Assembly (NCBI GenBank): GCA_010671905.1
Contig: JAAHII010000001.1
Span: 6,906,026 to 6,970,025, forward strand
Reading direction: 5' to 3'
Origin: Leptolyngbya sp. SIOISBB
Lineage (GTDB): Bacteria > Cyanobacteriota > Cyanobacteriia > Phormidesmidales > Phormidesmidaceae
Length of the DNA: 64,000 nt
Shown piece after piece: positions 45,591-54,733 of the stretch. The notes under the pieces are model-generated. The model saw only the letters and a list, made by a program, of their open reading frames with translations. It searched no databases and was not told where the DNA came from. The translations under genes and the position numbers were made by a program. Each line of letters opens with the position of its first letter. The stretch's first letter is position 1.

Positions 45591-45622
45591 GAATAAGCTC
45601 TCCCGGCTCAGAGCTATATGCT
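45591..45622 (+). promoter_or_regulatory. Shared island promoter ahead of CHAT gene c
   Basis: GAATAAGC at 45591, CAGA, then TATATGCT at 45615 (offset 24). The predicted start is near 45629. Confidence 0.75.
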
Positions 45623-45637
45623 GTTGTCATCTCAAGA

Positions 45638-48503
45638 ATGGAGCTGTTTCTGATGCGTCGTCCGGTAAAGCTGTTTGGGGCAATTGCGATCGCGGTAGCT
45701 ATCCTGCCCATTGCCAATTTGCCGGGAAGGACTAGCGAACTCAAAACCAACTATCTTCAGCACTACTCACCATCTGAATCGTCAAATCATTACCTCGACA
45801 AAACAACTCCACTTCCAGCCCCTGATCAACCTTTGACTATTGCGACTACATGGTGCGAGGGCCACAGAAGAGAAGCTTGCGAGCGCAGGCGAGAGGAATT
45901 GGAGAAGCAACTTGAAAGATGCGAAGAGAGTTCATGTAGTAATAAAGCAGAAATTATTATTGAACTTAGCAATAGTTATTTCTATTTAGGTGAGTATTTA
46001 CGAGTTATTAATTTTTTAGAAGAAGTCTTAGAAGATGTGCGGGAGCATGGAGATCATCATCTAGAAGAAAAAATACTTACTGGCATTCAAAATAACCTAA
46101 GTCGTGAGATTTGGAGATTTAATGCGATTTCTGGCACTGTGAGTAGAATTTCTCCTTTTATATCATATAAAGATGGTGAAATGACTTGGCAAGAAGTAAT
46201 TGATGTCTCTGAGTTGAATCTTTTTGCGGCTCGTGAAATTGACGATGTATATCACCAAATAATAAGCCTGCATGGATTAGGTTGGGCACATAGAAATATT
46301 GCCTCATATTCAGAGGCAATAGAATTCTATAACCAAGCTCTGTCTCTTATCGAAGAGAATATAGAAACAGACATAGAACAATTCAACTCAAGTAGAAGTT
46401 TCTTTTCGTCCCGTAAATCTTTTTTGCTAGTTGACATGGGTGTCGTCTATACGGATTTAGCACAATATGAGGAAGCACTTCTATTTTTAGAGCAATCACT
46501 AGCGCTTGTGGAGGAAGAGGGTGACTGGCGAGGTTTTCCCTTGGCGAGAATAGGAGAGATTTATTTGAGGAGAGAGAATCTTACTAGGGCTTTAGAGTAT
46601 TTTGAAAGTGCTAGAGATGACTATCAAGTTGACTTTGACCGATATGCGGTATATGTCGGTTTGGGTGCTGTTTACTTTAAAACTGGGCGCTATCGCGAGG
46701 CAGTACAGGCCTTTGAAAGGGGTGTTAATCCTCCAATGGGAGATCCTGGAGGAAAAGGATTTGCGTTGAACGGCCTTGGACGGTCTCAGGTCGAACTGGG
46801 AAACTATGCTCAAGCTTTTGAAAGTTACCGGCAGGCTTTAAGGCTATTTAAGGATCTCAATGAACCGTGGGGAGAAAGCCAAACTCTCGGCAACATGGCC
46901 GCACTGACTGAAAGACAGAGTGAAACCGAGTTGGCAATCATACTTTACAAAGAATCCGTCAACATTTTAGAGGCAATTCGAGACAATCTGGCTGACTTGC
47001 CGGTTAATGTGCAGCGGTCTTACGCTGAGTCAGTGTCAGATCGCTACCGAGATTTAGCTGGTCTTTTACTTCGTGAAAATCGCATCATTGAGGCACAGCG
47101 AATACTCGATTTGCTGAAAGTTCAAGAGCTGGACGATTATATTCGTGGGGTGGAACGCACTAGCGAGACCGTCACTGGAGTAGATTTTTTGCGGCCAGAA
47201 GAAGCAATTCTGGCTCGTTATCATGAGCTACAAACGTCCGCTGTTGAGATCGGCCAAGAACTTGAGGAATTAAAGGATACCGCTCAAGAGCAGCGCACCG
47301 ATGAACAGGTGCAGCGGATTGCCCAATTGACTGACTTGCTCGACGAAATTAATGGTGACTTCCGCAACTTTGCCCGCAGTTCCGAAATCCGATCGCTCAT
47401 CGACCAGCTCAGCTTTGAAGCGCAAGAAGCCAGCCTCAGCCTCAATCAGCTCGATCGCCTGCGTGACGAACTGCAACAGCTCAACGCTGCTATCTTTTAT
47501 CCCTTGATTTTGGAAGGTCGGCTCGAACTGGTGATTACGGTGCCCGACTCCCCGCCCCTGCGCCGCACGGTTGATGTGTCCCGTGAGGAATTGAACGCGG
47601 CGATTCTGGAGTTTCGCACAGCGCTGACCGATCCGGGGTCTGATGCGGCAGCGCCTGCCCAAAAGCTTTATGACTGGCTGGTGCGCCCACTGGAGGCTGA
47701 CTTAGCCGCCGCCGGAGTCAAGACCATCATCTATTCTCCCGATGGGCAGTTACGCTACATTCCCTTAGCGGCGCTACATGATGGCGACAATTGGCTGATT
47801 CAGCAGTATCGGGTCAATAACATCACGGCGGAGTCGCTCACCGACCTGACCGAGAGCAACACTACGCAGCCCAAGATTCTCGCGGCGGCCTATGCCGATG
47901 AGTCGCTGGTGCATACTCCCGAAGTGAACGGTACGACTTACACGTTTCGCGGCTTGCCCGGTGCGGGTTTAGAAGTGGATCTGCTCCCGACCGAGACCAA
48001 GTACTTTGATACCGCCTTTAGCCTGGCGGCGGTGCGCCCGATATTGGATGAGTACAGCATTCTGCACTTTGCCACCCATGCGGCGTTTGTGCCCGGTGTG
48101 CCGGAAGACTCCTTCATTCTGTTTGGTAATGGCGACACCCCGACCCTGCGCGATGTGGAAGATTGGTCGCTGAATGGGGTGGATTTGGTGGTGCTGAGCG
48201 CTTGCGAAACTGGCGTGGGCGGACGCCGTGATGTCGTCGCTCTGGAAAGTCAGCGACAACGGCACCCAAGCACTGATGACGGAGTTTTATACGGCGCTGA
48301 CGGAAGCTGGCATGACCAAGGCCGCAGCATTACAGACCGCGCAAACCGCATTGATTACCGGAACATCTGACGCAGAGGATGGGGGAGACCGCGCCGGGGC
48401 ACCTCCTACAAGCCGCGATCGCACCGCCGCTACCGACGCCTATCCCGGCTACAGTCATCCTTACTATTGGGCACCCTTCATTCTTATTGGGAATGGTCAG
48501 TAG
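45638..48503 (+). pseudogene. TPR-CHAT gene c with an internal deletion in the CHAT domain
   Basis: From ATG 45638 (or 45653, which gives a cleaner signal peptide) the protein has a leader, a short Cys-rich region (ERCEESSCSNKAEI), diverged TPRs (about 100-430), a helical linker and a CHAT domain. The caspase-like His (HFATHAAF) and Cys (LSACETGVG) are present. Directly after ACETGVGG about 20 residues that all relatives have (the NGEGVYGLRRAF-like stretch) are missing and the frame changes. The true C terminus, AVMSSLWKVSDNGTQALMTE, continues in another frame to 48503. As read, the protein ends with unrelated residues at 48370. Because codons are lost, this is a real deletion rather than a one-base miscall. 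The 5' part is AT-richer than neighbouring genes. Confidence 0.75.
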
Positions 48504-48699
48504 GCCAAGGCGATCGCTCCGACATCACGGGGCTAGGCGCTTTTGGGTGTTGGGCAGTGAACAGCGATCGCGATCGCCCTAGAATCAGCCGAGCCCACTG
48601 ATCTCAACTCCATGCAGTTGGACGACACATCTTATGGCCAATAAAAAAATTGCGTTGGCCCCTTGCCTCTCCATCTCATGCCAAAGCTTTCCTAAAACT

Positions 48700-48731
48700 G
48701 AATAAGCTGCCACTGACCAGAGCTATATGCT
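48700..48731 (+). promoter_or_regulatory. Shared island promoter ahead of CHAT gene d
   Basis: GAATAAGC at 48700, CAGA, then TATATGCT at 48724 (offset 24). Predicted start near 48738, 24 bases before the ATG. Confidence 0.8.
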
Positions 48732-48761
48732 GATGTCAGCTCTAAAAGGAAAGCCCCACCC

Positions 48762-51700
48762 ATGCGCCCCGCCGCCTACTTCCTTAGCCTCGTTACCTTC
48801 ACCGCCCTCCTCGTTCCCGCCTTGGAAGTTGCTGCCACCGCCGCCCAGAGACCTGTTTTGTTTGAAGAAACCCAATTTCTCACAGCACTCAGTCCGGTCA
48901 GCCCTGCTGAAGCTCTGCCAGGTAGGGAGTCGTTGCACCTTGAAGCGGCAACCCCGCAGCGTGTGGCTCAGGCGGATGGCGATCAAAGTGAAATAACCAG
49001 ACTTTTTGAGCAGGGGCTGGAACAGTTCAACCGCAGCCAATTTAGAGAAGCCATTGCCACTTGGGAGCAGGTGCTCACCCTGATGCGTGATGCAGGCAAT
49101 CGCCAAGGCGAAGGCACTGTATTGAATGCGTTGGGAGCGGCTTATCAAGATCTGAGTCAATACGAGCAGGCTATTGGTTTGCACGAAGAAGCTATCGCCA
49201 TCGCTCGCGAGGTTGGCGATAGTGCTGGGGAAGGCAATGCCCTGGGAAATTTAGGCGTCGTTTATGAGAATTTGGGGGAATATGAGCAGGCGATTGAATT
49301 CTACGAGCAATCTCTAACCATCGCCCGAGAAATTGGCAATCGCGCCGGGGAAGGCAATGCCCTAGGAAATTTAGGCGTCGTTTATGAGAATTTAGGGGAA
49401 TATGAGCGAGCCATTGACCTCTACCAGCAAGCCCTAATGATTACCCGCGAGATGGGTAATCGCCCCGGAGAAAGTCTGGCCCTAGGGAATTTAGGCATCG
49501 TTTATGAGAAGTTGGGTGAATATGAGCGGGCTATCGACCTATATGAACAAGGTCTCGCCATAGCTCGTGACCTTGGGGATCGCGCTGGAGAAGCGGATGC
49601 TCTAGGCAATCTAGGTGGCGTTTACCGTAGCACTGGTCGCTATGAGCAGGCGATTGATCTAAATGAGCAAAAACTAGCAATTATGCGGGACCTTGGGGAT
49701 CGCGCTGGAGAAGCGGATGCTCTAGGCAATCTAGGTGGCGTTTACCGTAGCACTGGTCGCTATGAGCAGGCGATTGATCTAAATGAGCAAAAACTAGCAA
49801 TTATGCGGGACCTTGGGGATCGCGCTGGAGAAGCGGGTGCTCTAGGCAATCTAGGTGGCGTTTACCGTAGCATTGGTCGCTATAAGCAGGCGATTGATCT
49901 ACATGATCAAGCCCTAGCAATTATGCAGGAAATAGGCAGTCGTGCTGACGAAGGATTAGTTCTGAATAATTTAGGCATCGCTTATCGGAATTTGGGTGAA
50001 TATGAGCAGGCCATCAACCTTTATCGACAAGCTCGCGTCATAGCTCGCGACCTCGGCAATCTCCCTAACGAAGGATTAGTTCTGAATAATTTAGGCATCG
50101 TTTCCGATAATTTAGGTGAATATAAGCAGGCCATCGACTTCTACCAGCAAGCCCTAGATATCGCCCGCGAGATTGGTGATCGCCCTGGAGAAGGTCGGGC
50201 TCTGGGGAATTTAGGCATCGCTTATCGGAATTTGGGCGAATATGAGCAGGCCATTGACCTCTACCAGCAAGTCCTAGCGATTGCCCGCGAGATTGGTGAT
50301 CGCGCCGGAGAAGGAGCTGCCCTGGGAAATTTAGGTCTCGCTTACAGTAGTTTGAGGCAATATGAGCGGGCCATCGACCTATCTGAACAGCATCTTGCCA
50401 TTGCCCGCGAGATTGGTGATCGTGCTGGAGAAGGTCATGCCCTTAACAATCAGGGACTCGCTTTGAATAACTCGAATAAGTTCACAGAAGCTGCTGCTGT
50501 GTTGGAGCAGTCCATTCAAGTTTTTGAATCTCTACGCGATGAACTGTCGGACAATCATCTGATTTCAATTGCCGATACCCAGAGAGCAGCCTACCGCAAT
50601 CTGGAAAAAGCCCTTGTCGCTCAAGATCAGATTGCTGAAGCGTTAGCTATCACTGAGCAGGGAAGAGGTCGGGCATTTGTATTGCAGTTGATCAGTCGCC
50701 TCACTGATAAGAAAGAACAGACTGCGCTAGAAGCCACTTCGGTAGCTGAGACTCCCTCCGTGGTCGAGATTCAACAAGTTGCCCGCGACACCAACACGAC
50801 GCTGGTAACTTACTCTCTTCAATCCAACCAGGCGGTATTCATTTGGGTCGTGCAGGCTGATGGTGGCATCGAGTTTCGCTCAGTCGAGTTCGAGGGGGGT
50901 GATGATGATGGTCTAGTCGTCAATCCCATTGCCTCCATTGATGGCCCGGTCTATCGCAGCGCTAGCCCCGACTCCGCCATTACCGCACTGGTCACCGACT
51001 CCCGCTCTGCCGTTAACGAGAACAACAACCCCAACACGCCCCAACTGCAAAAACTGCACGAGATCTTGATTGACCCGATCTCCGATCTCCTCCCTACCGA
51101 TCCTAATGCCCAAGTGGCCTTTATTCCCCAAGGCGAGCTATTCCTTGTGCCCTTTGCCGCTCTGCAAGATGACGACGGCACCTACCTGATCGAAAAACAC
51201 ACCATTCTCACGGCACCGTCGATTCAGGTCTTTGGGCTGGCTAGTGAGGTAGGCTCTCTTCGACTCCGCTCAGAGAGCGAAGACAATCGTTTCCTGAGCG
51301 GAGTCGAAGGAAATGCTCTGGTAGTTGGCAATCCCACCATGCCGACCGTCTGGCTGCCCACCGACAACGGCTTTGCTGAAACACAACTTTCCTACCTCAG
51401 CGGAGCTGAAACCGAAGCCAAAGCCATTGGCGAGTCCTTTGATATTCCCGTACTGACGGGTGGGCAGGCCACCGAAGCCCGTATCAAACAAGAGCTGCCC
51501 AACGCCTCCCTCATCCACCTCGCCACCCACGGCTTGCTGGAATACGGCATCCCCGAATCCTCCGGCGTGCTCGACGTGCCGGGTGCCGTGGCTCTGGCTC
51601 CTGGTAATGGCGAAGACGGGCTACTGACTTCGGCAGAAATTCTGCAAATGGACTTGCAGGCCGATTTGGCCATCCTCAGTGCTTGCGATACCGGACGGGG

Positions 51701-52031
51701 CCGGATCACCGGTGATGGTGTTGTAGGGTTGTCCCGTGCCCTGATTACCGCTGGGGTACCCAGCGTCATGGTGTCCCTCTGGGCGGTGAACGACGACAGC
51801 ACCAGTATTCTGATGCAGCGCTTCTATAAGTTTCTTGCCACGGGCGAATTCACCAAAGCCGAAGCCCTGCGCCAAGCCCAACTCAGCCTCCTCTATGACG
51901 AAGATGTGGAAACTCGCCTGGAAGCCGTCCGCACTGGGGCCGCACCGCAGTATCGAGAAGGCTTTGAACCTGTGGGAAATCGCCATCCTTATCACTGGGC
52001 ACCCTTCGTCCTCATCGGCAATGGGCAGTAG
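48762..52031 (+). CDS. TPR-CHAT protein d (caspase-like protease)
   Basis: 1089 residues. A signal peptide (about 1-29) and short linker precede about fourteen 40-residue TPRs (about 75-590; unit NALGNLGVVYENLGEYEQAI). A helical connector (EQGRGRAFVLQLISRLTDKK) leads to the CHAT domain from about 660. The dyad is His923 (HLATHGLLEYG) and Cys975 (LSACDTGRGR). The repeats are of the LGN/AGS-like, two-helix type (TPR_12) with strikingly uniform sequence, including DNA-identical 120-bp copies at 49569-49836. A perfect 16-bp inverted repeat is inserted at 51258-51309. The CHAT domain is closest to that of gene b. Protein is predicted to be exported; the TPR superhelix probably recognises a partner that controls proteolysis. 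Confidence 0.9.
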   Translation: MRPAAYFLSLVTFTALLVPALEVAATAAQRPVLFEETQFLTALSPVSPAEALPGRESLHLEAATPQRVAQADGDQSEITRLFEQGLEQFNRSQFREAIATWEQVLTLMRDAGNRQGEGTVLNALGAAYQDLSQYEQAIGLHEEAIAIAREVGDSAGEGNALGNLGVVYENLGEYEQAIEFYEQSLTIAREIGNRAGEGNALGNLGVVYENLGEYERAIDLYQQALMITREMGNRPGESLALGNLGIVYEKLGEYERAIDLYEQGLAIARDLGDRAGEADALGNLGGVYRSTGRYEQAIDLNEQKLAIMRDLGDRAGEADALGNLGGVYRSTGRYEQAIDLNEQKLAIMRDLGDRAGEAGALGNLGGVYRSIGRYKQAIDLHDQALAIMQEIGSRADEGLVLNNLGIAYRNLGEYEQAINLYRQARVIARDLGNLPNEGLVLNNLGIVSDNLGEYKQAIDFYQQALDIAREIGDRPGEGRALGNLGIAYRNLGEYEQAIDLYQQVLAIAREIGDRAGEGAALGNLGLAYSSLRQYERAIDLSEQHLAIAREIGDRAGEGHALNNQGLALNNSNKFTEAAAVLEQSIQVFESLRDELSDNHLISIADTQRAAYRNLEKALVAQDQIAEALAITEQGRGRAFVLQLISRLTDKKEQTALEATSVAETPSVVEIQQVARDTNTTLVTYSLQSNQAVFIWVVQADGGIEFRSVEFEGGDDDGLVVNPIASIDGPVYRSASPDSAITALVTDSRSAVNENNNPNTPQLQKLHEILIDPISDLLPTDPNAQVAFIPQGELFLVPFAALQDDDGTYLIEKHTILTAPSIQVFGLASEVGSLRLRSESEDNRFLSGVEGNALVVGNPTMPTVWLPTDNGFAETQLSYLSGAETEAKAIGESFDIPVLTGGQATEARIKQELPNASLIHLATHGLLEYGIPESSGVLDVPGAVALAPGNGEDGLLTSAEILQMDLQADLAILSACDTGRGRITGDGVVGLSRALITAGVPSVMVSLWAVNDDSTSILMQRFYKFLATGEFTKAEALRQAQLSLLYDEDVETRLEAVRTGAAPQYREGFEPVGNRHPYHWAPFVLIGNGQ
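49569..49836 (+). repeat. 120-bp tandem duplication within the TPR array
   Basis: The 120-bp unit (one 40-residue TPR) is repeated without a single difference from 49569 to about 49836, more than two full periods. Neighbouring repeats are clearly diverged. This marks very recent expansion by slippage or unequal recombination. Confidence 0.85.
51258..51309. repeat. Perfect 16-bp inverted repeat inserted in CHAT gene d
   Basis: CTTCGACTCCGCTCAG (51258-51273) and its exact complement CTGAGCGGAGTCGAAG (51294-51309) flank 20 bases. It adds about 18 residues (within GSLRLRSESEDNRFLSGVEG) absent from relative b, and keeps the frame. Confidence 0.8.
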
Positions 52032-52060
52032 CTGCGACTCTGCTCAGCGATCGCGGGTGT

Positions 52061-52092
52061 GAATAAGCCCTAAACTGCCAGAGATAGTCATG
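52061..52092 (+). promoter_or_regulatory. Shared island promoter ahead of the sigma-like regulator
   Basis: GAATAAGC at 52061, CAGA, then TAGTCATG at 52085 (offset 24). The predicted start near 52099 lies past the ATG at 52090, which favours ATG 52141 as the true start. Confidence 0.65.
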
Positions 52093-52140
52093 ATTGCAAG
52101 CCGCAAACGGTTTGCGCGATCGCCTTTAGGTTTTGACTTT

Positions 52141-53478
52141 ATGAGTGTTTCTGACTACTGGCATTTACAAAAGCTCGACAGCACCGGGCAAAGTCGGCGG
52201 CAGCAATTGACGGCGGCCTACACCTGGTTACTAGAGCAAGCTCCCAACGCCGTCGAAGAGACTGATGACGATCATCGCCTGTTGCAGGCGCGACTGCTGA
52301 GTGACTGGCAGCAGGGGCAGATGGCCCTGGCACTATTGTGTTTGCGCTGCGCGGTGTCCCATGCCATTCTCCGCGCTTGCTGGCAGCTCGTCAGTCAGTT
52401 TGGGGATTACTACCAGTTTTGCCGCGCTGACCTATTGCCCTTTGTCTTGGATGACGAAGGACGGCCCCTGAGCGACTATCAACCGTTCGGTGTCCACATT
52501 GTCGAGACCTACACCCCAGGCCGCGCCAGTTTAGAGGGCTGGGCCGCCCACCTAACGCGCAATCATCGCGAACTTAACCAGTTCCTCATCGAGCGGGGGC
52601 TATATCGAGTCAGCGATTGGGCCATTTTGAACGATACCCAAGTGAGTCAGCTATCCCGAATTCTGGGCGAGTTTCATCGCCTCACCGAGGCCGAAATCGC
52701 TGCGGCGGAAACCCTGCTCAGCCGCTATCACGACGTCTATCGCCGCGATCGCCTCCAGCTTGCCACCGGTCGTAAACGGGGTCGCTGTCAGATGCCCAGC
52801 GATCACCAATTGCATGCCATCAATGCCAAGCTGGCCCCCCGAACGGTGCTGGGCCAGCTGCGACAGTTAGCCTACTGGCTGCGGCAATACCGCATTCATG
52901 TGCGGGGTGGGTTGCCGCTGCTGGAACCCCTAGATGCTGAAGAGAGCCAGGAACTGCCCGCCCCCGCACCCAGCGACAGTGACACGCAACAAGAGGACTT
53001 TTTGCAAGCCTATCGCCAACAGTTCGAGGCGGCTCTAGCCGTCGCGATGAGCGACACCCTGCAAGCTTACTGCGATAAGTTGCGGCGCAAAAAAGCGGAG
53101 AAAGCCGACGACTTTCTCAAAGCGCTGCACCTATTTCACTGTGAAGGCGAAAGCATGAAAGCGATCGCCCCTAAGCTGGGCCTGACCAATCAAGTCGCCG
53201 TCACTCGCCTGATGAATTTGAAACGGTTTCGCGCCGACGTACGAAGCGCCTTGCTGACCCAACTCCAGTCCCGCGTGCGCGACACCGCCCTAAACTTTAC
53301 CTCTGCTGAACAGTTGCAGGCCCTGGGCGATCGCCTCGACGCCCTGCTTGCCGAAGAAGCGGATCGGCTGATTGGCGAAGCCGAATCCGAAGCCAAAATC
53401 CCCCATAATCGCACGGCCAATAGTCGCTTTGCACGGCAGCTTTGCGCCAGTCTACAGCACCTAACAATTTCCACCTGA
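52141..53478 (+). CDS. Sigma-factor-like regulatory protein of the CHAT operon
   Basis: 445 residues from ATG 52141 (MSVSDYWHLQKL); an upstream ATG at 52090 lies ahead of the predicted transcription start. I recall this family from cyanobacteria, directly upstream of DUF1822 and CHAT-CHASE2 genes. Central motifs are NRELNQFLIERGLYRVSDWA and LSRYHDVYRRDRL. Near the C terminus, EGESMKAIAPKLGLTNQVAV followed by TRLMNLKRFRADVRSAL reads as a helix-turn-helix like sigma region 4, which contacts the -35 element. A clear region 2 is not seen. Since its own gene has the island promoter, it may be the specificity factor that reads that promoter and controls itself. The sigma role is inference; family and operon position are firmer. 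Confidence 0.5.
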   Translation: MSVSDYWHLQKLDSTGQSRRQQLTAAYTWLLEQAPNAVEETDDDHRLLQARLLSDWQQGQMALALLCLRCAVSHAILRACWQLVSQFGDYYQFCRADLLPFVLDDEGRPLSDYQPFGVHIVETYTPGRASLEGWAAHLTRNHRELNQFLIERGLYRVSDWAILNDTQVSQLSRILGEFHRLTEAEIAAAETLLSRYHDVYRRDRLQLATGRKRGRCQMPSDHQLHAINAKLAPRTVLGQLRQLAYWLRQYRIHVRGGLPLLEPLDAEESQELPAPAPSDSDTQQEDFLQAYRQQFEAALAVAMSDTLQAYCDKLRRKKAEKADDFLKALHLFHCEGESMKAIAPKLGLTNQVAVTRLMNLKRFRADVRSALLTQLQSRVRDTALNFTSAEQLQALGDRLDALLAEEADRLIGEAESEAKIPHNRTANSRFARQLCASLQHLTIST

Positions 53479-53642
53479 GAACTCAAAACTCAAAATTGAG
53501 AACTCATTGGGATTCCCCAAGCGAAATCACAGTTCCCGCCCATTCCCCCATCTCCCCATGCACCGCCCCCAACCAGAATCTTACTTTTCTCACCGATTCC
53601 TCAATCGCCCTCCTGTCGTTATTCTTTGAGTGAGCACACATC

Positions 53643-54728
53643 ATGGTTAGTCTCTTGTCTACCCGACCCGATTTCTCCTCTCTAGCAGAGGTCACGGTCT
53701 TACCAGAATCCCTAATCGAGCAGGCTTTACGCCGCTGCCAGGGCGTTACCGATGGCGACGAGCAGTGGGACTGCTACCTGCGATCGCTGGCCTTAGCGGG
53801 CGTACGGCACTGGCTCGAAGCAGGCAGTATTCCCTTCACTATTCGACTTAGCGATCACCAACCCGCTAGCATCACCTCGATGCTTCAGGTGAACGGCTGG
53901 CGAGTCGGCGTCGCGATCGTGCGCAGCCTGCCCACGGAAGCTGTCACGATTCCCCGAGCAGCAATCGCTGGAGCCACCGGCATCGACCTGTGGCTCTTGG
54001 TCGAAGTACAAGAAGAACTCGGTCAAATTAGAGTGCTGCGCGGTCTTGAAAGCCCGCACATTGCGGCTCGCTCCACCGTGCTCAATACCGCTGGCGAATA
54101 CGTTTTGCCCCTCACCGCTTTTACCCTATCGCCGGATCGGGTCTTGTTTCAGCTCAGTCACTTACCGGCTTTGGACACCCAGACGGCACATCGACCTCTT
54201 TCCCAGGCCCTAGGGCAAGCAGTAATGAATGCCGGTCGCTGGCTCAACAACCAACTCGATGACGTCGCCCAACAGTTTGCCTGGACGCTGCTAGACCCGC
54301 TCACGCCTGCGAGTGAACTGCGATCGCCCACCCAAGAACTGGAGTCCATTTTGCGCGAGGTCAAACCCTCCAGCCTGAATGTTCCCTCCCGTGCCCGCGC
54401 TGCCTTTACCGAAGTGTTGATTGCGGCGGTACCGCTCCGTCTCTATGCCCTGATCTGGAGCGTCTTTGAGGACACTACGCCCGAGTGGAGCTTGCTAGTC
54501 TTTCTTGGCCCATCTCCCGGCGAACTGTTGCCTGCCGGGCTGCGGCTCCGCATTCGCGATGATGAGTCCGTACTGGTGGAGGAACGGTTTGAGGCTTACT
54601 CAGAGGCTACTTATCTATATGCTCAAGTCTTTGGCCAATGGGACGAAACCTTCTTCCTCGAAATCTTTCCGCCGAACGATTCTGAACCCCTGGCCTTACC
54701 CGCCTTTGAGTTTCAACCCGACGCCTAA
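53643..54728 (+). CDS. DUF1822 family protein
   Basis: 361 residues, no signal peptide or membrane span. Features of the DUF1822 family: a start with PESLIEQALRRCQ, the ALAGVRHWLEAGSI segment, RVGVAIVRSLPTEAVTIPRAAI and ATGIDLWLLVEVQEELGQIRVLRGL. The family is almost restricted to cyanobacteria and nearly always sits between a sigma-like gene and a CHAT-CHASE2 gene, as here. Its biochemical role is unknown. The C-terminal half (about 240-355) is beta-rich (LYALIWSVFEDTTPEWSLLVFLG) and could contact the CHAT partner. The 164-base gap from the sigma-like gene shows no island promoter, and the downstream gene follows 5 bases after the stop. Confidence 0.8.
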   Translation: MVSLLSTRPDFSSLAEVTVLPESLIEQALRRCQGVTDGDEQWDCYLRSLALAGVRHWLEAGSIPFTIRLSDHQPASITSMLQVNGWRVGVAIVRSLPTEAVTIPRAAIAGATGIDLWLLVEVQEELGQIRVLRGLESPHIAARSTVLNTAGEYVLPLTAFTLSPDRVLFQLSHLPALDTQTAHRPLSQALGQAVMNAGRWLNNQLDDVAQQFAWTLLDPLTPASELRSPTQELESILREVKPSSLNVPSRARAAFTEVLIAAVPLRLYALIWSVFEDTTPEWSLLVFLGPSPGELLPAGLRLRIRDDESVLVEERFEAYSEATYLYAQVFGQWDETFFLEIFPPNDSEPLALPAFEFQPDA

Positions 54729-54733
54729 GAACG

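Noticed and set aside
49100-50480. Regular 120-base periodicity as a CRISPR-like or satellite array
   Set aside because: The period equals 40 codons and the frame is open throughout with TPR consensus, so it is a protein repeat.
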